DNA of 64,000 bases from NCBI RefSeq assembly GCF_002072955.1, contig NZ_LPUF01000001.1, forward strand, positions 281,001 to 345,000, given 5' to 3'. The DNA is from Methyloprofundus sedimenti (GTDB lineage: Bacteria; Pseudomonadota; Gammaproteobacteria; Methylococcales; Methylomonadaceae). The position numbers and the translations under genes are program-made. A model generated the notes under the pieces. The model ran no database searches, was not told where the DNA came from, and saw only the letters and a list, made by a program, of their open reading frames with translations. The number at the start of each line of letters is the position of its first letter. The stretch's first letter is position 1. This document shows, piece after piece, positions 18,342 to 28,411 of the stretch.

Positions 18342-19022
18342 TTGACTCCCTTTAAACCCAAACTTATTGTTTTCGATCTGGATGGTACGCTAGTAGATTC
18401 ATCGCCAGATATTTCAAATGCTATCAATCTGATGCTATCCGCCTTAAACCAGCAAACCTATTCAAAGCAACAAATAAGACATTGGATGGGCAATGGCGTG
18501 ACGATGTTAATAAAGCGCGCACTGACTGGTGAATTGAACCCTTTAACAGATCCTGACAATCTGCAACTGGCTAAGCGCGTGTTTAGTGATTTCTACAGAC
18601 AAAATGTTTGCGTGGAGAGTCAGTTATACGCAGGAGTAAAAGAGGGTTTAGATCAACTGCAGGCAGCTAAAATTAATTTAGCCTGTGTGACCAATAAACC
18701 AGCACTATTTACCTCTTCCTTGTTAACTGAAATTGGCATTATAGATTATTTTCCATTTATTGCCTCGGGAGATACCTATAGTAGAATGAAGCCTGATCCT
18801 TTACCTTTGCTAGAAGCAGCAAATTTTTTTGCTAATGAAACAGAGCATGCCTTAATGGTAGGTGATTCAATTAATGATATACGGGCAGGAAAAAGCGCCG
18901 GCTTTAAAACAGCATTAGTGCCTTACGGTTATATCGGAAAATATAGTTGTGATCAGTTAGGAGCCGATTATCAAATTGATAGTATTGCGCATTTAAGTGA
19001 GCTATTATCGCTAGCATACTGA
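18342..19022 (+). CDS. gph: Phosphoglycolate phosphatase (HAD superfamily)
   Basis: Removes phosphate from 2-phosphoglycolate formed during DNA repair or photorespiration-like oxygenation. HAD motif I is VFDLDGTLVDS (residues 10-20). The cap domain follows. Motif II is VTNKP and motif III-IV is MVGDSINDIRAGKSAGF. It begins at a TTG codon, supported by CTGACAGG nine bases upstream and by the family's N-terminus. It is two bases from the next gene, so they are co-transcribed. Other HAD substrates cannot be excluded, but length and motif spacing match Gph. Confidence 0.87.
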   Translation: MTPFKPKLIVFDLDGTLVDSSPDISNAINLMLSALNQQTYSKQQIRHWMGNGVTMLIKRALTGELNPLTDPDNLQLAKRVFSDFYRQNVCVESQLYAGVKEGLDQLQAAKINLACVTNKPALFTSSLLTEIGIIDYFPFIASGDTYSRMKPDPLPLLEAANFFANETEHALMVGDSINDIRAGKSAGFKTALVPYGYIGKYSCDQLGADYQIDSIAHLSELLSLAY

Positions 19023-19024
19023 TC

Positions 19025-19591
19025 ATGAAAATTATTTTTATACGCCATGGCAAGCCTGATACTCCAAAATCAGGTAAATTGAATACCCATGAATTCCATA
19101 GATGGATTGCAGCCTATAATCTGGCGAACTTGGATACCAGCCAGCCACCACCAGAACAGGTGGTGGCAATAGCATGTCAATGTAATGTCGTGATCTGCAG
19201 TGATTTGCGGCGTTCTGTTCACTCTGCAGAGTTACTGGGAGTCAGAGATATTGCCCGTATAGACTCAATATTCCGTGAAGTGGAATTGCCTTATTGCACA
19301 ACGTCAATACCCAAACTATCGCCTGCAAGCTGGTTGATATTGTTAAGAATTCTCTGGTTTTTGGGCTTAGCTGCCAATTGTGAATCTAAGGCTACAGCGA
19401 TGCGGAGAGCCGCTACTGCAGGAGATTTATTGCATGATAAAGCATTAGCTAATAACACTGTTCTATTAGTTGGCCATAGCATATTCAACAATTTTATTGG
19501 TAAACAGCTCAAAGCAAAAGGGTGGCAAGGTTCTGCAAGTATTCTTAGTAAATACTGGGAGATAAGTGAGTATGAGTTTATTGCACCATAG
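19025..19591 (+). CDS. Histidine phosphatase family protein (SixA/phosphoglycerate-mutase-like)
   Basis: A 188-residue member of the branch-1 histidine phosphatases. The catalytic RHG is at residues 7-9 (IIFIRHGKPD), the second-half histidine in LVGHSIFNNF, and a SDLRRSVHSAELL stretch lies in between. The substrate is unknown. It is directly downstream of gph. Confidence 0.82.
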   Translation: MKIIFIRHGKPDTPKSGKLNTHEFHRWIAAYNLANLDTSQPPPEQVVAIACQCNVVICSDLRRSVHSAELLGVRDIARIDSIFREVELPYCTTSIPKLSPASWLILLRILWFLGLAANCESKATAMRRAATAGDLLHDKALANNTVLLVGHSIFNNFIGKQLKAKGWQGSASILSKYWEISEYEFIAP

Positions 19592-19933
19592 CTATTTATC
19601 CAATGGTTATGGCGCTTGAGTCACCCCGGAAAATTTACAAGGCAGAGAACCTTTGCGCTCCCACAGGGAAAGAGAGGGGGATACGGTGTCAGTTCGCAAT
19701 TGCCACAGTAAGAAACAGGGCAGAGATAAATACTGATTGAACAACCTGCCTCTGGACGCAATTTATATGTACTAACATCACGGCGAAAGACTGCTGCTAC
19801 AATATATTTAATAACATTATTAAATACAGCAACATTCGTTTAAAATACTATGTTTTATTAAAGTAACTCGAATTTTATCCAGGCTAGGCTTTATGCGTAA
19901 AGTCACCGTGTCACCATCATAAAATACACCCCC
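19592..19933 (+). other. Intergenic region upstream of trpE; no gene seen
   Basis: A 342-base region with an AT-rich stretch (near-palindrome TTAATAACATTATTAA around 19807) before trpE. I looked for a trp leader peptide with tandem tryptophan codons and an attenuator hairpin and did not find one. The trpE promoter is presumably here. Confidence 0.5.
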
Positions 19934-21421
19934 ATGACACCAGAACAATTCAAGCAATATTCCGATCAAGGCTACAATCGTATTCCTATCGCACGTGAAG
20001 TGCTGGCAGATTTAGACACCCCGCTGAGCGCGTATCTTAAATTAGCTGATGGTGCTTATTCATATCTATTTGAATCGGTGCATGGCGGAGAACAGTGGGG
20101 GCGTTATTCCATTATCGGCTTGCCTTGCAAGTCGCTGATCAAAGTTTTCGGCAATGAGATTCGAATTGAAGAATCAGGAACCGTTGTTGAAAGCTTTGAA
20201 CATGCCAGCCCTCTGCTCTGGATTGAAGAATTCAAACAGCGATTTAAAGTCCCGGATATTGAAGAGTTACCTCGCTTTAATGGAGGACTGGTCGGTTATT
20301 TCGGTTATGAAACGATAGGATATATAGAGCCACGGCTGAAATCAGCTGCTAAAGATGACCCAATAGGCAGTCCTGATATTTTATTGATGATCTCTGAAGA
20401 AATTTTAGTCTTCGATAATCTATCTGGCAAAATGATGCTATTAACGCATGCGAATCCGGAACTAGCTAACGCTTATGAAAGCGCACAAGCACGTCTTGAC
20501 GAGCTGATCTTAAAATTACGTGAATTAAAAGCAAAAACCAACACCGAACATACCCCTAAGCAGGTAAATGAAGCCGATTTTGTTTCGGGCTTTACTGAAC
20601 AAGGTTTTAAAGAGGCGGTATTAAAAGTGAAAGACTACATTACTGCAGGGGATATTATGCAAGTAGTGTTATCGCAGCGTCTATCTATTCCTTTTTCTGC
20701 TGCGCCGATAGATTTGTATCGTGCCCTACGCTGTTTAAACCCATCGCCATATATGTATTATCTTAATTTAGAGGATTTTCATATAGTTGGTTCATCCCCT
20801 GAGATCCTGGTACGTTTAGAAGACGGAATGGTTACGGTTCGACCTATAGCCGGTACGCGCCCACGCGGTAAAACGCCGGCTGAAGATATTGCCCTGGAAA
20901 AAGACTTATTGGCCGATCCAAAAGAATTAGCCGAACATCTTATGTTAATTGATTTGGGGCGTAATGATGCGGGACGCGTAGCTAAAATTGGCACGGTGGA
21001 GTTGACGGACACCATGCTGATTGAACGTTATTCGCATGTTATGCACATCGTCTCTAATGTGACGGGAGAATTAAAGGCCGACAAGGATGCTTTTGACGTT
21101 TTGGCGGCAACTTTTCCAGCGGGGACTGTGAGCGGAGCACCTAAAATTCGAGCAATGGAAATCATAGGTGAACTGGAGCCTGTAAAACGTGGGGTTTATT
21201 CAGGTGCAGTAGGTTACATTTCCTGGTCCGGAAATATGGATACCGCAATAGCTATCAGAACAGCGGTTATAAAAGATAAAACTTTACATATACAAGCTGG
21301 AGCAGGAATCGTTTATGATTCAATACCCCAGAATGAATGGGATGAAACCATGAACAAAGGGCGGGCAATTTTTCGCGCAGTATCGATGGCTGAAGCTGGA
21401 TTAAATGGAGGCGGAGCATGA
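19934..21421 (+). CDS. trpE: Anthranilate synthase component I
   Basis: First step of tryptophan synthesis, chorismate to anthranilate, using ammonia from TrpG. At 495 residues it has the chorismate-binding motifs [58 protein letters not shown] and [11 protein letters not shown]. The N-terminal regulatory region keeps LESVHGGE-like sequence ([14 protein letters not shown]), so tryptophan feedback is likely. It overlaps trpG by four bases. Confidence 0.95.
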   Translation: MTPEQFKQYSDQGYNRIPIAREVLADLDTPLSAYLKLADGAYSYLFESVHGGEQWGRYSIIGLPCKSLIKVFGNEIRIEESGTVVESFEHASPLLWIEEFKQRFKVPDIEELPRFNGGLVGYFGYETIGYIEPRLKSAAKDDPIGSPDILLMISEEILVFDNLSGKMMLLTHANPELANAYESAQARLDELILKLRELKAKTNTEHTPKQVNEADFVSGFTEQGFKEAVLKVKDYITAGDIMQVVLSQRLSIPFSAAPIDLYRALRCLNPSPYMYYLNLEDFHIVGSSPEILVRLEDGMVTVRPIAGTRPRGKTPAEDIALEKDLLADPKELAEHLMLIDLGRNDAGRVAKIGTVELTDTMLIERYSHVMHIVSNVTGELKADKDAFDVLAATFPAGTVSGAPKIRAMEIIGELEPVKRGVYSGAVGYISWSGNMDTAIAIRTAVIKDKTLHIQAGAGIVYDSIPQNEWDETMNKGRAIFRAVSMAEAGLNGGGA

Positions 21422-22008
21422 GCGCATGTAAAGTTGTAATGGTCGATAATTACGACTCTTTTACTTATAATCTGGTGCAATATTTTGGCGAATTAGGTGC
21501 TGATGTAACAGTGGTGCGTAATGATGAAGTAAGTATTGATGATATTCGTGCTTTAACTCCTGATAAAATCGTGATTTCCCCGGGGCCTTGTACGCCCAAA
21601 GAAGCAGGAATTTCAGTAGAAACTATTCTTAGCTTTGCTGGAAAGCTGCCTATTCTGGGTGTCTGCTTAGGACACCAAAGTATTGGTTATGCTTTTGGGG
21701 GTAAAATTGTTCATGCAAAAAGCATAATGCACGGTAAAGTGTCACCTGTTTACCATAATAATTGCGGAGTGTTTAAAGGTTTGAATAACCCGTTTACAGC
21801 AACTCGCTATCATTCGTTGGTGATTGATCAACAATCGTTACCTGACTGTCTGGAAATAACGGCATGGACGCAAGACGAACAAAACAATATCGATGAAATT
21901 ATGGGGGTACGTCATAAAGAACTGGATATAGAAGGTGTTCAATTTCATCCCGAATCTATTTTGACTGAGCACGGTCACGATATGTTGCGTAATTTTTTAG
22001 AAAAATAA
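21418..22008 (+). CDS. trpG: Anthranilate synthase component II (glutamine amidotransferase)
   Basis: Class I amidotransferase (196 residues) that hydrolyses glutamine and feeds ammonia to TrpE; in many bacteria it also serves p-aminobenzoate synthesis. The nucleophile cysteine lies in [16 protein letters not shown]; the histidine-glutamate pair is in GVQFHPESI. It begins in the TrpE stop codon. Confidence 0.94.
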   Translation: MSACKVVMVDNYDSFTYNLVQYFGELGADVTVVRNDEVSIDDIRALTPDKIVISPGPCTPKEAGISVETILSFAGKLPILGVCLGHQSIGYAFGGKIVHAKSIMHGKVSPVYHNNCGVFKGLNNPFTATRYHSLVIDQQSLPDCLEITAWTQDEQNNIDEIMGVRHKELDIEGVQFHPESILTEHGHDMLRNFLEK

Positions 22009-22079
22009 ATAGTGGATGCATTTCATATACTTTCTCATTCGCGGAATAATAACGTGTAAAACGCTCCTTGCCAGATAAA

Positions 22080-23093
22080 ATGAATATACAAACAGCCTTA
22101 CAAACAGTCCTGAATCGGCAAGACCTCACTCGTTTGGAAATGCGTGATGTTATGCGCAGCATTATGGGTGGAGAAGCAACTTCGGCACAAATAGCCGGAT
22201 TTTTAATTGCTTTACGCTGCAAAGGTGAGGCTGTTGAAGAAATTATTGCTGCCGCTGAAGTGATGCGTGAACTTGCTGGCAAGGTAAACATATGTGGTAA
22301 TCATATTATCGATACCTGTGGTACCGGTGGTGATGGAGCAAATACCTTTAATATCTCCACAACATGTGCCTTCGTCGTTGCCGCAGCAGGTGGAACTGTT
22401 GCTAAGCACGGTAATCGTTCCGTTTCCAGTCGCTCGGGCAGTGCTGATGTCCTGGAAGCTGCCGGGGTTAACCTGGAGTTGTCTGCTGATCAGGTTGCAC
22501 AGTGTGTGAACAGTATTGGCGTGGGTTTCTTGTTTGCGCAAAAACATCATGGAGCAATGCGTCATGTAGCAAAGCCACGCAAAGAAATGGGCGTACGAAC
22601 GCTGTTTAACTTACTTGGCCCATTAGCAAATCCGGCAGGCGCTCCAAATCAGTTGATTGGTGTTTTTGATAAACAATGGATAGAACCGATAGCTCATGCT
22701 CTAAAGGCTTTGGGTAGCGAGCATGTCTTAGTGGTCAATGCCGATGATGGTTTGGATGAAATCAGTATTGCAAGCAGTACTTCGATTGCTGAATTAAAAG
22801 ATGGCACAATTACCTGTTATTCCATTTGCCCCGAACAATTTGGTTTACAGCGAGCTGATTTGGCAGCTCTGGCCGTCAATGACGTACAAGATAGTTTAAC
22901 TATGCTGCAAGCTGTCCTGGATAATCAACCGGGACCAGCTCGAGATATAGTTGCCTTGAATGCCGGCGCGGCTATTTATGCTGCAAACCTGGAAAACTCA
23001 TTATCTACAGGAATAACTAAGGCACTGGAAGTGATTGCCTCAGGCGCAGCTAAAGAAAAGCTCTATGCACTAATAAATTTTAAACCGGTTTAA
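22080..23093 (+). CDS. trpD: Anthranilate phosphoribosyltransferase
   Basis: Transfers phosphoribosyl from PRPP to anthranilate. Glycine-rich PRPP motif [17 protein letters not shown], then [19 protein letters not shown] and [16 protein letters not shown] are all present. The ATG at 22080 gives 337 residues; a TTG twelve bases upstream is also in frame, and neither has a strong ribosome site. It lies 71 bases after trpG in the same operon. Confidence 0.94.
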   Translation: MNIQTALQTVLNRQDLTRLEMRDVMRSIMGGEATSAQIAGFLIALRCKGEAVEEIIAAAEVMRELAGKVNICGNHIIDTCGTGGDGANTFNISTTCAFVVAAAGGTVAKHGNRSVSSRSGSADVLEAAGVNLELSADQVAQCVNSIGVGFLFAQKHHGAMRHVAKPRKEMGVRTLFNLLGPLANPAGAPNQLIGVFDKQWIEPIAHALKALGSEHVLVVNADDGLDEISIASSTSIAELKDGTITCYSICPEQFGLQRADLAALAVNDVQDSLTMLQAVLDNQPGPARDIVALNAGAAIYAANLENSLSTGITKALEVIASGAAKEKLYALINFKPV

Positions 23094-23116
23094 TTTTCAA
23101 TTTAAAACATACATTT

Positions 23117-23917
23117 ATGACCGATACACCTGATATTTTAAAAAAGATACTTGCAACAAAAGCAGAAGAAGTTGCTAAACGTAAATTACGCATGTCAATT
23201 GCTGATTTAGCTGACATTATCAGCGATACAGAAGCGCCACGTGGTTTTGCCCGTGCGCTACAAGGTAAGGCCAGCAGTAAAAAACCAGCTATAATTGCTG
23301 AAGTAAAGAAAGCATCACCAAGCAAAGGCATCATTAGAGAAAACTTTAAGCCTGTTGAAATTGCTCAGGATTACGCAATGAATGGAGCGACCTGCCTTTC
23401 AGTTTTGACTGACAAAGAATATTTTCACGGCGGTGAGGTTAATTTGCAAATGGCTAGACAAGCCTGTCCTTTACCCGTATTACGTAAGGATTTCATGATT
23501 GATCCATACCAGATACATGAATCACGGGCATTAGGCGCAGATTGTATTTTATTAATTGTTGCTGCTTTAGCAGATGCACAAATGCACGAATTAGCCGATA
23601 CTGCTACACAATTAGGAATGGATATATTGGTTGAAGTTCATGATAAGGCAGAAATGGAACGTGCCTTAAAACTGAATACCCCGTTAATGGGTATTAATAA
23701 TCGTAATTTACGAACCTTTGAAACGTCATTACAAACCACACTGGATTTGCAAGCGATGGTACCGGATGATCGTTTGGTAATTACCGAAAGCGGTATTCAT
23801 ACTCCAGAAGATGTGCGCTTAATGATGGATAATGATATCTACACTTTCCTGGTCGGTGAGGCATTTATGCGTGCTGAACACCCTGGTGCAAAGATGCGCG
23901 AGTTATTTTCAATTTAA
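23117..23917 (+). CDS. trpC: Indole-3-glycerol-phosphate synthase
   Basis: Monofunctional TrpC, a (beta/alpha)8 barrel of 266 residues that closes the indole ring. Conserved motifs are [51 protein letters not shown] and [12 protein letters not shown]. It is the last gene of the trpEGDC cluster; trpF, trpB and trpA are not in the window. Confidence 0.95.
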   Translation: MTDTPDILKKILATKAEEVAKRKLRMSIADLADIISDTEAPRGFARALQGKASSKKPAIIAEVKKASPSKGIIRENFKPVEIAQDYAMNGATCLSVLTDKEYFHGGEVNLQMARQACPLPVLRKDFMIDPYQIHESRALGADCILLIVAALADAQMHELADTATQLGMDILVEVHDKAEMERALKLNTPLMGINNRNLRTFETSLQTTLDLQAMVPDDRLVITESGIHTPEDVRLMMDNDIYTFLVGEAFMRAEHPGAKMRELFSI

Positions 23918-23997
23918 TAAGGAAAATGTACAGCAGGTCGGGTCGTATATTAATCGTAACTTGATAATATAGCCCGACATAGACTTACACATAAACG

Positions 23998-24462
23998 CTA
24001 GGCTTTATATTTATCCATTGCCTTAATAATCGCAAGTGCATCAGCTACGATCACTTTGGCAGTGTCGTCCAGCTCATTGTTTTTATATATTTTTTCCAGT
24101 AAACCCTCTTCGACCAGGGCTTCTTTTACCCAGCGTTTGACCATTCTATAATTACTGGAAACCTTTACTTCTTCTCCCGTTGCCGGATTTTTCATCACAA
24201 CGGTACGTAATTCGATTTTAGGTGCTGCTAATTTATTAACTTTAGGCTTCGATTGAACAGGCTGCACAGGCCTGGTTTTTTTTTGTGATCCGGAGTTAGT
24301 CGCGGTAGCCGTTATTTCAGCTGCAACGGTTTTTGTTACAGGAGGATTAAGTGTGTTCACATCATGTATTTTTTTGTTGATACCCTGCTTGCCGTTATTT
24401 TCGTCTTCGAAAACAATATAAGCTATAAAGATCACCGTTAAAATAAAAACAAACTCTGACAT
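23998..24462 (-). CDS. Hypothetical membrane-anchored protein with a lysine-rich linker
   Basis: I do not recognise this 154-residue protein. One membrane helix at residues 4-18 (FVFILTVIFIAYIVF) is followed by a polar, low-complexity linker rich in T, K, P and S (about 25-85). A compact C-terminal domain (about 88-154) contains VVMKNPATGEEVKVSSNYRM and a helical VKRWVKEALVEEGLLEKIY segment. A good ribosome site (GGGGAGG) precedes the ATG. The helix has no basic residues before it, so topology is uncertain. It is convergent with trpC and its neighbours give no functional hint. Confidence 0.65.
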   Translation of the reverse strand: MSEFVFILTVIFIAYIVFEDENNGKQGINKKIHDVNTLNPPVTKTVAAEITATATNSGSQKKTRPVQPVQSKPKVNKLAAPKIELRTVVMKNPATGEEVKVSSNYRMVKRWVKEALVEEGLLEKIYKNNELDDTAKVIVADALAIIKAMDKYKA

Positions 24463-24600
24463 GCGCCGCCTCCCCTAAATATTTAATTATTATAATTATG
24501 TAATATCTAACTGAATTCCTGAGTATATTGCAAACAAACAAAATACACCAGAATCAATTCACTGATGTGGTCATCATAAAATAGTTCAAAACACATAAAA

Positions 24601-24633
24601 AAGGGCGAAACCTCTAAACAAGGTTTCGCCCTT
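24601..24633 (-). terminator. Rho-independent terminator downstream of csp
   Basis: A 13-base perfect stem, AAGGGCGAAACCT / AGGTTTCGCCCTT, with a 7-base loop. An A-run on the plus strand gives the U-tract for minus-strand transcription. It also carries a T-run on the other side. Confidence 0.8.
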
Positions 24634-24637
24634 TTAA

Positions 24638-24660
24638 AGCCTGCCCGTTTAGGGCAGGCT
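24638..24660 (-). terminator. Second stem-loop downstream of csp
   Basis: A nine-base perfect stem, AGCCTGCCC / GGGCAGGCT, with a five-base loop, placed five bases from the preceding hairpin. Tandem stems after a highly expressed cold-shock gene are plausible terminators or 3'-end stabilisers. Confidence 0.6.
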
Positions 24661-24707
24661 AAGCCTACATTGCATTAATGTAAGCCAATAAACTGCGAAC
24701 TCGTAAC

Positions 24708-24914
24708 TTATAGCGCTACGATATCCTCTGCTTGAGGGCCTTTGTCACCCTGAGTCACAGTAAATTGAACTTTTTGGCCTTCAGCTAAAGTTTTGAAGCC
24801 AGAACCTGAGATTGCGCTGAAATGAGCGAAAACATCAGGACCAGATTCTTGCTCAATAAAGCCAAAACCTTTAGATTCGTTGAACCATTTTACTGTACCA
24901 GTTGTAGTAGACAT
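24708..24914 (-). CDS. Cold shock domain protein (CspA family)
   Basis: A 68-residue single-stranded nucleic-acid-binding OB-fold protein, an RNA chaperone. RNP1 is KGFGFIEQ (15-22) and RNP2 is DVFAHFSA (27-34). The initiation site has AGGA upstream. A long untranslated leader appears likely: no gene is seen for several hundred bases upstream, and GCCTTGTAATAAGGC (24948-24962) can form a hairpin. Which Csp paralogue it is cannot be decided. Confidence 0.93.
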   Translation of the reverse strand: MSTTTGTVKWFNESKGFGFIEQESGPDVFAHFSAISGSGFKTLAEGQKVQFTVTQGDKGPQAEDIVAL

Positions 24915-25345
24915 AATAATATCCTATTTATTTCAAGAGTAATTGAAGCCTTGTAATAAGGCCGTTTTGCTGGAAGTGATGCTATTACTTATAAAAACAG
25001 GACGAGCTACTAAAGATATAACACTAAAGATAAAACATCGAAATGGTGTGCATAAATATAAGACGTACTTTCAAGCTTAGTAAATTATATACGGCTTTTC
25101 GCAGTAGTCAATTATTATTCCTCATAAACAGGATAGTTTTTATAAATAATGACTCAGAAAATTAAATTAGCTTAATGCGTATAAAAAGTACATTAGTGCT
25201 GAAAATGACAGATAAAGAGACACGATGTTCAATTAAATCAAACACAAGTGTAAAGTAAAGCAGCTACCAAACGATTTACAAAAGCTACAAATGGGTTAAA
25301 AACACTTATTTCTTGAAGAGAAACATTATACAAAAAAGCGATTAA
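24915..25345 (-). other. Upstream region and probable leader of csp; no gene seen
   Basis: AT-rich DNA with a small hairpin at 24948-24962 close to the csp start and no convincing reading frame. Csp genes usually have long 5' leaders with thermosensing structure; I cannot fold it reliably by eye. Confidence 0.4.
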
Positions 25346-25349
25346 AAAA

Positions 25350-25650
25350 TGAGTATCCCAGAATAAAATTGCTGAAGCCCTGGATCGAAACCAAAGCAAT
25401 TTTTCACGTGAGCTTTCTGAAAATAAAAGGCAATAAGGCGGCTAGCGACATAAACAGGCGGGTGAATTTGCTCAAGAATGAGATAAAAAATAAGCCTAAA
25501 AGCGTTAAAATTAAACGATGAATAAATGCCTCGTGCAATGGTTATATTGAATAAAACTGGAATCCTGAGCAAATTACAGGCAGGTTAAAAATGAGGATGT
25601 TATCCGAATTTACCATGATAGCTTCCCGAATTCATATAGTAATGTAATAG
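25350..25650 (+). pseudogene. Degenerate IS30-family transposase fragment
   Basis: Translation shows IAEALDRNQSNFSREL followed, across stop codons, by G-x-RHKQAGEFAQE. In a shifted frame NPEQITGRLK follows. These match the IS30 pattern of a helix-turn-helix (LGRSPSTISREL), GYRPKQA, and WSPEQIAGRL. At least two stops and a frameshift show that it is dead. It ends just before modA. No inverted repeats could be assigned. Confidence 0.55.
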
Positions 25651-25666
25651 TAACGAGGCTATAATC

Positions 25667-26497
25667 TTGGCTCTTCTTTACCGTAGCAAATCTTACCAGG
25701 AACATACAATAAACAACTCCCTGAATAAAAATCGATCACGGCTAGCCCTGGTTTTATTGATGCTACTATCCAGCCCAATGATAATGGCAACTGATGTTCC
25801 CGTGATTGCAGCAGCAGCAAGTGTTAAATTTGCACTGCAGGAGATCTCTGAGGCTTTTCAACTGGATACTGGAAAAAGAGTACGTATTAGCTATGGCTCA
25901 TCTGGTAATTTAACACGACAAATTCAGCAGGGCGCTCCTTTCGAATTGTTTTTATCAGCTAATACCAGATATGTAGCAGAACTTGAGCGGCGGCAAAAAA
26001 CTCTGGGACCAGGCACTGTTTATGCTTTGGGACGTGTAGCTTTGTTAACTAGCAAAAACTCTTCATTATTGCTTGATGAGCAATTAAATGGAATTAAGCT
26101 AGCCTTGCAAAATGGGCAACTGCAACGTTTTGCCATCGCCAATCCTGAACACGCACCTTATGGTATTGCCGCTCGAGACATATTGCAGAAATTAAACTTA
26201 TGGGTATTGGCACAGCCACATCTAGTATTAGGTGAAAATGCAGCGCAAGCGGCACAATTTGCCAGTTCTGGTGCTGCTCAAGCTGGCTTGATAGCGTATT
26301 CTCTGGCACTGGCGCCCACCTTGCAACAGCGTACTCGTTACTTATTAGTTCCGGAGAATCTGCATCAACCACTGCAACAAACAATGGTGCTGTTAAACAA
26401 TGCCGGTGATACCGTTAAATCATTTTTTCTGTATTTACAGCAGGATAAAGCACGGACTATTTTAACCCGTTATGGTTATACAATTCCCTATAGATAA
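25667..26497 (+). CDS. modA: Molybdate ABC transporter, periplasmic binding protein
   Basis: Captures molybdate/tungstate in the periplasm. A hydrophobic signal segment (SRLALVLLMLLSSPMIMA) is followed by mature sequence starting near TDVPVIAAAASVKFALQEI. The ligand-site YGSSGNLTRQIQQGAPFELFLSA region is typical of ModA. It starts at TTG, supported by ACGAGG nine bases upstream; the N-terminal extension before the signal is longer than usual. It is first in modABC, spaced three bases from modB. IS30 debris lies immediately upstream where the promoter should be. Confidence 0.88.
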   Translation: MALLYRSKSYQEHTINNSLNKNRSRLALVLLMLLSSPMIMATDVPVIAAAASVKFALQEISEAFQLDTGKRVRISYGSSGNLTRQIQQGAPFELFLSANTRYVAELERRQKTLGPGTVYALGRVALLTSKNSSLLLDEQLNGIKLALQNGQLQRFAIANPEHAPYGIAARDILQKLNLWVLAQPHLVLGENAAQAAQFASSGAAQAGLIAYSLALAPTLQQRTRYLLVPENLHQPLQQTMVLLNNAGDTVKSFFLYLQQDKARTILTRYGYTIPYR

Positions 26498-26500
26498 GCG

Positions 26501-27169
26501 ATGGATTGGCAAGCTTTAAGCTTATCGGTAAAGCTGAGTCTGGTGACGCTAGCATTTTTGCTGCCGATCGGTATTTTTTTCGGTCGCTGGCTGGCGTATC
26601 GGCAATTTTTTGGTAAATCATTATTACAAACTGTTTTAGCTTTGCCGCTAGTATTGCCACCTACTGTTCTTGGCTATTATTTATTGGTTGCTTTTAGTCC
26701 CAATCAGGGCGTCGGACTATGGCTGGTAAACACTTTCGGTGCTACGCTAGTATTTAATTTTCAAGGATTGGTGCTGGCTTCGATTATTTTTAATTTACCT
26801 TTTGCCATTCAACCCATGCAACGCGCTTTTGCAGCTATTCCTAGAGAAATTCGCGAGGCGGCCGCCTGTTGTGGCATGCCCCCAAGGCAAGTGTTATGGA
26901 AAATTGAATTACCGCTCGCCTGGCCTGGCATCGTCTCGGCAATGGTGATATGTTTTGCACATACTCTGGGGGAATTCGGTATTGTTCTTATGGTGGGCGG
27001 AAATATTCCCGCAGAAACTCAAACTATTGCAATCTCGATTTATGACCGGGTACAGGCTTTTGATGATCATTCTGCCTCGATTATGTCATTCAGCTTATTA
27101 TTATTTTCCATGCTGACGATTTCAATTACCTACTGGTTAGCTGAGCGAAACCAACACACTCATGTCTGA
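26501..27169 (+). CDS. modB: Molybdate ABC transporter permease
   Basis: Inner-membrane permease, 222 residues and about five helices. The ABC-coupling EAA loop is REAAACCGMPPRQVLWKIELPLAWPGI, followed by AHTLGEFGIVLMVGGNIP, a ModB hallmark. It overlaps modC by eight bases, as is common in this operon. Confidence 0.93.
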   Translation: MDWQALSLSVKLSLVTLAFLLPIGIFFGRWLAYRQFFGKSLLQTVLALPLVLPPTVLGYYLLVAFSPNQGVGLWLVNTFGATLVFNFQGLVLASIIFNLPFAIQPMQRAFAAIPREIREAAACCGMPPRQVLWKIELPLAWPGIVSAMVICFAHTLGEFGIVLMVGGNIPAETQTIAISIYDRVQAFDDHSASIMSFSLLLFSMLTISITYWLAERNQHTHV

Positions 27170-28286
27170 TTCAGCGATTCATATCAGCGTGCAACAATCT
27201 CAGCCTATACCTCTGGCTGTAGAGCTGGAATGTCGTGCAGGAGAATTACTGGCACTGGTTGGGCCTTCCGGTAGTGGCAAAACAACGCTGTTGCGAGCTA
27301 TTGCAGGATTGTATCATCCTGAAAATGGCTCCATACGCTGCCAGGGGGAAATCTGGCAAGACAGTACCCGTAAAATTTTTTTAGCGACTTACCAGCGTCA
27401 TGTCGGGTTGGTGTTTCAGCATTATGCGCTGTTCCCGCATATGACTGTACTGGAAAATATTCAACAGGCGATCACTCATTTACCAAAATATCAGCGTTAT
27501 GCAGAGGCGATGAAACTATTAGAAAAGGTTCATCTTGACGGCCTGCAACAGCGTTATCCGAAAAATTTGTCCGGCGGACAACAGCAACGGGTTGCTGTCG
27601 CCAGGGCTTTAGCCAGACAACCTAAAGTGTTATTACTGGATGAACCTTTTTCAGCAGTTGATCAGGTCACACGACGCAAACTATACCGTGAACTACGCTC
27701 GTTAAGACAGTCGTTAGCCATACCGGTGATACTCGTAACTCATGATCTGGAAGAATCAAGCTTACTTGCGGATCGAATCGCTGTATTGCATAAAGGCGTA
27801 GTCTTACAAACAGGTGCTCCCGAGTTTGTCGCTGCTCAACCAAAAACTGCTATCGTCGCACGCTTAATGGATCAACAAAATTTGTTTACCGCTGAGGTAC
27901 TCACCCATGACCAAGAAAGACAAAAAACCTGCATATATTGGCGAGGCATGATACTGGAAGCAAGCTACCAAGCACAATTTGCAGTGAATGAGCGTATTTG
28001 CTGGATGATTCAACCCGCTAATATTCTGTTACATAGACGCGGTCGTCCTGCTAAAGGTGATCGTGAAAACCCCTTACAGGCTCAAATTATTGAATATATC
28101 GAAAGTAACGGCCTGGCCAATATGCTGGTGCGTGTTGATAAGGAATTAAGTATCAATATTGTCATCAATGTGCCCTTGCATGTCGCTAAACGTAATTCCT
28201 TGGGGCTGCATGAAAAAATCGGTATTTCTTTATTAGCCGAAGGCATACACCTCATGCCCTATCAGACATTACGTCACGAAGTATAA
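27162..28286 (+). CDS. modC: Molybdate ABC transporter ATP-binding protein
   Basis: ATPase driving molybdate import, 374 residues. Walker A is GPSGSGKT (34-41), the signature LSGGQQQRVAVARAL, Walker B LLLDEPFSAVD, and the H-loop VTHDLEE. The C-terminal extension (from about 300) resembles the TOBE/Mop domain that binds molybdate in ModC. It completes modABC. The system would supply the molybdenum needed by the hydroxylase at the left edge of the window. Confidence 0.93.
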   Translation: MSDSAIHISVQQSQPIPLAVELECRAGELLALVGPSGSGKTTLLRAIAGLYHPENGSIRCQGEIWQDSTRKIFLATYQRHVGLVFQHYALFPHMTVLENIQQAITHLPKYQRYAEAMKLLEKVHLDGLQQRYPKNLSGGQQQRVAVARALARQPKVLLLDEPFSAVDQVTRRKLYRELRSLRQSLAIPVILVTHDLEESSLLADRIAVLHKGVVLQTGAPEFVAAQPKTAIVARLMDQQNLFTAEVLTHDQERQKTCIYWRGMILEASYQAQFAVNERICWMIQPANILLHRRGRPAKGDRENPLQAQIIEYIESNGLANMLVRVDKELSINIVINVPLHVAKRNSLGLHEKIGISLLAEGIHLMPYQTLRHEV

Positions 28287-28411
28287 ATGAATATTCGACA
28301 TAGTTTGCGATACGTTTTCCACGAAGATAGACAGCATGCGCAAGAGTTCAACTGATATAGCGAATGCGTGTTATTAAAAAGTATGCAAAACGGATAGTGT
28401 GCCCGCGCTAA

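Noticed and set aside
19592-19933. Trp leader peptide and attenuator before trpE
   Set aside because: No short frame with tandem Trp codons and no terminator/antiterminator pair were found.
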